DNA of 64,000 nucleotides, taken from contig OY855904.1 in assembly GCA_963693305.1 (NCBI GenBank), forward strand, positions 49,095,261 through 49,159,260. Direction: 5' to 3'. The stretch comes from Meandrina meandrites. Lineage: Eukaryota; Cnidaria; Anthozoa; Scleractinia; Meandrinidae. Positions 57,723-64,000 of this stretch are shown piece after piece. Both the position numbers and the translations under genes were made by a program. Numbering within the stretch: position 1 is the stretch's first letter; each line of letters starts with the position of its first letter. Below the pieces are notes generated by a model. The model was not told the DNA's origin. It saw only the letters and a list, made by a program, of their open reading frames with translations, and did not search any database.

Positions 57723-57868
57723 TGGGTGGTCTGAAAATAGGATTGTCTTGAAGTTGACGAGGTTATGGAGCTTTGAGCTTTGAGAAAAAAATCTTCAGCT
57801 TGCAGCTTTGTTACGGAAATGATGAATTTATAAGTCGCTTATAAGACGTCCGCTTCTGCTTTGTTAGT

Positions 57869-58869
57869 AGGGAACTTAAGCTGCAGACGTTTTCTGCACG
57901 GCGACGGCAAGCGTAAGTAAATTTTACTTCCGATCAACGTTTCCCGCCAACATGTTCAGCCGTCGCGACTTCGCGCCGACGTTACTTTGCCTATTTTCAC
58001 GTTGCCTGTAAAACGCGAGTTTAACCTTGTGATTTTTGTGCTTTTATGCCACTTTACGTTTACATTTTCGTCCGTATCCGACGCCTAAACTATTGTTCTT
58101 TCGTTTTGGAGCCTGTATTTCGAGTTTATGGATGTTACTTACATTTATGAAGCTTTTTAGATCATACCGTAAAGATGGCTTCGACAGTAAAAATGTAAGT
58201 GTTGAAAGCATGTTGTTTATCAAGTGATTTGTCATGTTAGATTTGTACTACCCGCTGAAATATTGCCAGCTTACAATGATTCGTAAGCCTTTGTGATCGG
58301 CAAGTCGGTTTATTGGATCTCTGTAAACATTTTAAATGTAATTTTTCTTTGCTTTTCTTTTTAGTGTAAATAGTGAAATAGACAGATGACCTCGCTGTTC
58401 TACTGTGTGAAATATAAATAGCGAGCGAATTGTTTCGCCAGGCTGTGGTTGATTTCGGAAGTCAATCTTTTGGAGATTTATCAAGTTCGACCATCCACAT
58501 TTTTTAAATTCTGAATTTCAATTTGCTTAACATTCGGCTTCGCACCTTATCGATTATTTGAGAATCAAATCTTGCACAGATATTCTGCTGACATTTTGGG
58601 TTTGTAGCGGTGTAGTAGCCCTCCCATAACCCCAATAATTCTTCGTTTTAAAATATATAACTATCAATCGATAATAGCAGCGGTTTCGCTTAGAACTTTT
58701 TCACGAGGTTTTTTGAGGTTTTGCAGCAGGATTTGAAGAAGTTGCCGTCGCGAAAACTTCCCTTGCTTAAAGCTTTTTAATTCGGTGGCAGCAACGGCGC
58801 CTTCTATTCCAGTTTCCCTCGGTAACAGGCGTCGCCGTCGCTCCTAAAACGTCGGTGCTTAAGTTCCCT
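57869..58869. mobile_element. 1.0-kb TIR element, AGT duplication
   Basis: The ends AGGGAACTTAAGC and complement are inverted, followed by GACGTTTTCTGCACGGCGACG / CGTCGCCG-type arms; AGT lies directly outside both (57866-57868 and 58870-58872). It occupies the same position relative to the GPCR unit as the different element at 23326-23693. Interior frames (58036-58227) are not recognisable. Confidence 0.75.
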
Positions 58870-58872
58870 AGT

Positions 58873-59605
58873 GTTAATACAGGGACACCCTAGTAATCCT
58901 TAAAAGCCTGGTGTTTATTACAATTTGTGTTTTCTTGAATACGTGGGTTGAAAGTAATAGATCTGTCAGTTGGTTGTATTTGGTTTCATACAATAAAGAC
59001 AGCAAGAACAGTATCGTTCACAGAATTTTTTAGCAAAAGGTTTTCAATGGAAAGAATCGTCAGTATTTCATATCCTGCTGTAACTTTGGTGTAGAGTCTT
59101 CACGAGTCTGATCAATTGATATAAGGCCCAGGCATATAACAACTGTAAACCTGTTTCCCTCTTGTAATTAAAAGCCGAGCCGTGCTTGTTTATTAAAAAG
59201 CCTTTAAAATTGTGATCAACTTGTCAAAGGTAGTGCACCATACATACAAAAGTATTCCTGATCACACACAAAAAATTGTAAATATGAAAAAGAAATTGTG
59301 AATATTTTAATATTCACATGCATTCGGGACTTCGCAAGATGTTAAGCTGTACAGACACAGTTTTATTTCCAGGAAAAATTGTTTTCTAATTAGTTTTAAC
59401 TTCTGAAAATTAGCATCTGTTGTGTTCTATTAGCTTTAAAATTTCGAGCGCATGGCCGTTGACACGGTTCGAACGAAACGGCAGATGATGTTTGGCACCT
59501 TCGTGATTCCATCTGTACTAGCAATGGATATATAATTTTTTATTCTGCAGCGAGTTAAAAGTGTGTTTTAACTTGTACAGGACAAACCTTTTTTCAGGTA
59601 AGGCA
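58873..59605. other. 5' flank of GPCR pseudogene unit
   Basis: Matches 16920-17420 and 23697-23860. No gene. TTTTTTAGCAAAAGG near 59026 is the unfilled version of the TTAA site filled at 23865. Confidence 0.6.
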
Positions 59606-59607
59606 TA

Positions 59608-60541
59608 CACCGAATGCAAATATGGCGGACCACTCGGTTGGTGCCTGGGACGAGCTGCATGAAAGCGAGGCTAGTAAGGCTTCGGTGTTTTGTTTTGACA
59701 ATGCTTTCCTACAGAATTTTTACTTATTCGTCGATCTGCTGTGTTTCTTTTCGCCGTTCCTACGAGTTGCTGTGTTTCTAAATGCCACGAGAAGTGATAG
59801 AAGTGTTCACTGTTTGCCTCCGAAAGGGAAAAAGTGGATCAATGCAATTCGTTGAGACGAAAGAAAGGAGTTCACGATCGCCGCGGGAACTTTTTATTAA
59901 GTTTGTTCACTACATTTCAGGTTAGAAGACTTTAGAAAATGTGTAAGCGTTCACATTTACCTCCAAGTCGTTCTTATTTGGCTCAACGCTTTCACTAGCT
60001 TTAACTATGGAGGCAGTTGAATTTCATTCACTTGATTAGTATTTGATCGTGCGATTCTGTGCGAGTGGATCGGACGCGGACAAAGCCGTACATGAACAAC
60101 TTCTTTTGAGACAGAGGATGTCTTGGAAGTGGAGTTTTTCTTTACCTTGGGGAAGGTACTGGCCATGCAACTCCTGCTAGAACATCACCAGACACCACAT
60201 AAGCTCGTCATTTACACGAATTTTCTAAGATCTTCTAACTTGAAAGGTAGCGAACAAACCTCAATAGTTCGCACGGCGATCGTGAAACTTTCGTCTCAAC
60301 GCTTTTTCGTCTCTCACGTTTTCCCTTAGAGGCAAACGGTGAACACTTCTATCACTTCTCGTGGCATTCAGAAACACAGCAACTCGTAGGAGCAGGGAAA
60401 AGAAACACACCTGATCGACGAATAAGCAAAACTTTTGTAGGAAAGCATTGTCGAAGCAAAACACAGAAGCCTGACTAGCCTCGCTTTCATGCAGCTCGTC
60501 CCAGGCACCAACCGAGTGGTCCGCCATATTTGCATTCGGTG
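59608..60541. mobile_element. 934-bp foldback element with mirrored ORFs
   Basis: Inverted arms of about 330 bp (59608-59940 and 60215-60541) begin CACCGAATGCAAATATGGCG; TA lies outside both ends (59606-59607 and 60542-60543). The paralogous unfilled site is AGGTAAGACATTTTTAAAGT at 18045-18064. Each arm encodes the same start, MADHSVGAWDELHESEAS, followed by VFCFDNAFLQ, in opposite directions (77 and 88 codons). The protein is not recognised; it may be a captured exon or chance. The loop (59941-60214) has no supported gene. Confidence 0.82.
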
Positions 60542-60543
60542 TA

Positions 60544-61712
60544 TGTTTTTTAGTATTATCAGATCACCTGCGTTTTGCAAGCGGAATTTTTTTTTAGAGA
60601 AACTAAATTTTTGACTAGCCGACGCTGTCAGACTGTGAAGCAATTAATTTTACGTTCACTTTGAGAAGTGTGGGAAATTTGGCACGGTGGCTGAGACAGC
60701 ACAAACAAGATATAATGTTTTTAAATGACAAAATAATCATCAATGTTTATTAGCAGAATATTGTAGCAAAAATGCCACTCCTCAGTGTAAAATATTCCCA
60801 AAAAAGCCGTGAAACCTGGACTTTCTCAAACCCGTTCGCTTCTAGTTCAGAAGTTCCGCTCTGTCGTGCCTAGCGCTGCCTGAACTCGACTTGTAGAACG
60901 TTTAATTTAAAAGGTAAAATGTGTTGCTATTGACAAAATAAATATTTGTCGTTGCGCAGTCTAGTAGCGTGGGCTAATCAAGAATATATTTTCTCCAAAC
61001 ACTTCCCGTTGCTAGTGAAGGTAATTTGAAATCGAAATTTGAGTTTCTCGTTAACATGACGTCCTTAAAAAAATGTCTTGAAATTTACAAAAAAATATGC
61101 AAGACTTCACCTGCCTAAAGTTCATCAATAAAAACTGTGTCAAATAAATGTCATTTGTCATTAAATTTCACAACAGTGCTTCCACTGGATTATGAAACGC
61201 ATTTTTTATTCCTACACTTTTGACTACAATCAGTTTTTTTACTAATTACGGCCTCCCTTGTTACGGAATAGAGCCTTAGTCACTATGATTGGATATGTTG
61301 TGGATGTGAGCTGGTCTACTCTAGCTTGCAGATCTTTCGAGTGCAGCAGCTGACCTTGTAATTTGTTGGGTTGCGCTGTTTTGTGTTATAGGCAAGAAGG
61401 ACTCTTGCTTTAATTCTGCCCAGCTTTGGACTCATCCGAAGAGAAATCAACCTATTCCCAACTAGATTAAAGTTAAAACGATATTTGGGTCAAATTTATG
61501 GCTAGTAGAATGCGCATCCTAATTTGTCTACGGTTGTGTAGCTTATCTTTCGTTGTGTCCCCTGGTAGCGCTGTCTCTATCTATTCCAGTTCGATTTGAA
61601 GGCAAATTTGAACATTACAAGTAATGTATTTGATACCGTTCTATTTTGGCGCTATTTGGAAACTGTCAATTGAACGTTTTTCATCTTTATGTCGACCCAA
61701 ACAGCCAGTCTT
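60544..61712. other. Flank between GPCR units
   Basis: No gene. Matches 18050-18540, 19765-19915 and 25968-26982 in successive parts. This is the 3' side of the intact receptor. Confidence 0.6.
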
Positions 61713-62621
61713 TTAAAAACAGGAAAACTGCCTGATTGTGTCTTTAACTGCTTGTTTCACTTCTCTGATTTTCCAACAGTACAATATCGGATTTAAAGAT
61801 GAGTTTAAGAATAGCAAAGTTGCTACAGCAAACCAAGCCACGTCGTGTTTTATTCCATTCGCATCTAGCACAGCCACAATGATCCACGGAAGATAGCAGG
61901 CAACTAATGCCAACTGCACCCACATAATGCTGGAAACTGTCTTTTTGTATCTTGCTATGTTTCGTGGAATCCCTTCTGCGTGCCCTTGTCCATTGCTTTG
62001 TACTTGGGCTTGTTGATGTCGTAGTTTGAGATGGATCCTCGCGTAACAGAAAATCGAAGTCACCAGACAAAGTGTTAAGCCAACAGTGGCTACCTTTAAG
62101 GCGATATCAATTCTCTTCACCCAGAGCCATCCAAATGGAGGAGTAATTAACCAAACACAAGTAAAGACAAAACGAGCTCGCCTTAATGTTACGACATGTC
62201 TGTATCTTAGTCCCAACGACAGGGCGAGAAGTCTGTCCACACTAATTGCGGTTGAGCTCGCGACAGATAGGCCACACAAAGTTATAGTCAAAGCGCCATT
62301 AATTTGAAAAACGTGGTACAGCACATTCTCGTTCATATTTATTGTAAGTAAAATAAAGTAAGTAGCGAAGAGCGGCTGTACAATAAGACCAACGCAAAGA
62401 TCAGTGACTGCCAAACATCGAAAAAAAAGCTTTGTCGGAGGATGAATAGAAAAGACATTCTTTAGAGCAACCAGGATTAGAGCATTACCCACAGCAGCGG
62501 CGATGGAAAGAAAAATGTGCAAAGCTGAAAAAAATTTAGGTATGCCTGCTGGTGGTTCGCTGATCATGAGTGTTTGGTTCAGCTTGCTTGTGTAGTTTCC
62601 TTGTCCAGTGAAGTTCGCCAT
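61713..62621 (-). CDS. Class A (rhodopsin-like) GPCR, intact
   Basis: A single exon of 302 codons with seven hydrophobic helices: about 33-57, 66-90, 104-128, 150-168, 172-195, 232-253 and 262-283. Landmarks: Asn46 (helix 1), Asp74 (helix 2), Asp129-Arg130 followed by Leu-Leu (DRY position), Trp158, CYLP at 242-245 and NPILY at 277-281. Three Asn-x-Thr sites (Asn3, Asn9, Asn15) lie in the short N-terminus. The Cys normally found at the top of helix 3 is absent (Phe105) and the second extracellular loop is very short, as in melanocortin/cannabinoid-type receptors. It is a plasma-membrane receptor coupling to G proteins; the ligand is unknown. ATG 62621 is supported by the paralogues and by a CAG acceptor-like site at 62636-62638, suggesting a spliced leader exon. 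Confidence 0.92.
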   Translation of the reverse strand: MANFTGQGNYTSKLNQTLMISEPPAGIPKFFSALHIFLSIAAAVGNALILVALKNVFSIHPPTKLFFRCLAVTDLCVGLIVQPLFATYFILLTINMNENVLYHVFQINGALTITLCGLSVASSTAISVDRLLALSLGLRYRHVVTLRRARFVFTCVWLITPPFGWLWVKRIDIALKVATVGLTLCLVTSIFCYARIHLKLRHQQAQVQSNGQGHAEGIPRNIARYKKTVSSIMWVQLALVACYLPWIIVAVLDANGIKHDVAWFAVATLLFLNSSLNPILYCWKIREVKQAVKDTIRQFSCF

Positions 62622-62830
62622 TGTTCCTGGCTGGTCTGAAAATTAAGCTTGCCTTGAGGCTGAGGATGTAACGGAGCTTTGAGAAAACAGCTTCAGTTTG
62701 CAGCTTTGCTTTCGCTAATAAGACGTCCGCTTGTGCTTTGTAAATGTTTCAACAGGAGTTCCTATTAATCCTTAAAGGCCCGGTGTTTACTGCAATTTGT
62801 GTTTGACCGTTTTCTTGAATGTGTGGGTTA
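62622..62830. promoter_or_regulatory. 5' leader region of the intact GPCR
   Basis: On the minus strand AATTTTCAG (acceptor-like) precedes ACCAGCCAGGAACAATG. Further upstream is flank shared with 16800-16990 and 22640-22860. No promoter element can be named. Confidence 0.5.
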
Positions 62831-62915
62831 TTTAACAATTATTCCAAGAGCGCGTATTGGATATGAGATGGTAGATAGTCAACGAGACGCGTTAAGCGCC
62901 ACGTTGGCTATAACT

Positions 62916-62949
<34 letters not shown>

Positions 62950-62955
62950 TTTTAT
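62831..62955. mobile_element. Palindromic MITE, shared with 22887-22990
   Basis: Same AACAATTATTCCA / TGGAATAATTGTT palindrome as in the 22-kb unit, with the same following sequence (CTCAGGAATTGCAATATATC). Probably inserted before these two units separated. Confidence 0.8.
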
Positions 62956-64000
62956 TAAAAGCATACGCCGTAGCCTGTAAACCAAACAAAACTCAGGAAT
63001 TGCAATATATCATGGCTAGTTTTTAATAACAATTAATGATAACAGCGGTAAAGATGATATACTCTAGTAATTAAAACAAGATCGTACTTGTTTATTAAAA
63101 CTCCTTCATAATTGAGATCAATTTGTCAAAGGTAGTACACCATATATACTTGTATTGAGCTCGAGCAAACGAAACTAAAGATATCTTTTTTTTGGTGCGT
63201 ATGTTAAGGAACACTCTAAAATGTCCATATGCATTTACGACTTCACAAGATGCTAATCTATACATGCACAGTTTGAAAGCAGCGTTTCCTAATTAATTAA
63301 CTATTAGTTTTAACTTCTGACAGTTAGGGTCTGTTGTGTTTAATTAGCTTTAAAATTTGAACGAAGGGCCGTTAACCTGGTCTGAACAAAATGAGAGATA
63401 ATGTTTGGTACCTGTTTTGCGATTCACTCTTAGCTGGCGACGAAAAAAAAATTGTTCTGCAGCAAGTTAAAAGTGCATTTAACTTGTACGGAACGAAACC
63501 GTTTTCTAGGAAAGGTATTTTTAACAGTATTCTCAGATCACCTGCATTTTGCAAGAGAGGTATTTTAGAGAAACTAAATTTTTGACTTGCCGACTCTGCC
63601 AGACTGTGTTGACGCCAAATATTTATTTCGCACAAAACAACTAATTTTGTATTCACGTTGAGGAGCGTGGAAAATTTGGCACTTGTGGCTGAGACGCACA
63701 AACAAGACAGAATGTTTTTCAAATGATAAAAAAAATTTATTACCAGAATGTTGTAGCAAAATTGCCGCAGCAAATAGTCAAAAAGCCGTGAAAACAAAAG
63801 AGAGACTTCCTCCCAACCAGAAAGAAACACACAACCCCAAATTGTCCAATAGAAATGGTAGCAAACTTCAACCCCTCTGCTGGCGTGCCGAGTTATGTAA
63901 GCAGCGACGACATTTCGGAAAGGCGTACAATTTGAAAGATTTTCATCTTCAGTCCTCTTCAGGGTTTTGTACCAGGGTTGTGTATCATAAAGCTTTCTGG
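62956..64000. other. 5' flank of intact GPCR unit, no gene
   Basis: Matches 23100-23225 and, further on, 59300-59470 and 60545-60760 in diverged form. 63780-64000 shows no match within the window. TGAAGATGAAAATC / CGAAATGTCGTCG (minus strand, 63910-63955) is the kind of word found near ends of Penelope or LINE elements, not enough to call one. Confidence 0.5.

Noticed and set aside
63372..63830. 152-codon minus-strand frame
   Set aside because: It overlaps diverged GPCR-unit flank sequence that is non-coding in the other units.

Overview
The window looks like nuclear DNA of an anthozoan cnidarian, most likely a stony coral (inference). It is AT-rich and gene-poor, with no operons or bacterial signals. 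It carries two gene families that are strongly expanded in coral genomes: TPR-CHAT (TTC28-like) proteins and single-exon class A GPCRs. Most of the rest is MITEs and foldback elements with long terminal inverted repeats (TIRs), together with (TAA)n tracts and very long C/G homopolymers.

Only two intact genes are well supported, both on the minus strand. One is a 1471-residue TPR-CHAT protein (39236-43651), with about 21 exactly 120-bp TPR units followed by a caspase-like CHAT domain that has its His/Cys pair. The other is a 302-residue seven-helix receptor (61713-62621). Each has decayed relatives in the window. TPR-CHAT copy A (2075-5930) has two single-base frameshifts. GPCR relics lie at 15868-16776 (stop at codon 6), 22485-22639 (5' stub), 26983-27000 (last codons) and 57017-57722 (helices 4 and 5 deleted plus a frameshift).

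Layout: 1-7907 is segmental-duplication copy A, whose partner is 30399-46618 (copy B). From 7908 to 12900 are palindromic MITEs and a 1.5-kb element with a 9-bp target duplication. From 12901 to 15029 are a MITE and the gag-protease remains of a BEL/Pao retrotransposon. From 15030 to 30398 are GPCR units in several states of decay, a recent X-Y-X' rearrangement, and a TTAA element nested inside another TTAA element. From 46619 to 55420 are SINE/MITE debris, a large hairpin between two inverted AT-rich arrays, and a 24-bp minisatellite. From 55421 to 64000 are two more GPCR units interrupted by four TIR elements.

The most useful property of the window is internal paralogy. Because the TPR-CHAT and GPCR units are duplicated, many insertions can be compared with an unfilled paralogous site a few kb away. 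This gives direct boundaries and target-site duplications (TTAA for at least six elements; TA, AGT, an 8-bp and a 9-bp duplication for others) and a relative order of insertion. The two gene families show no sign of working together; they appear to share only a repeat-rich, duplication-prone neighbourhood.
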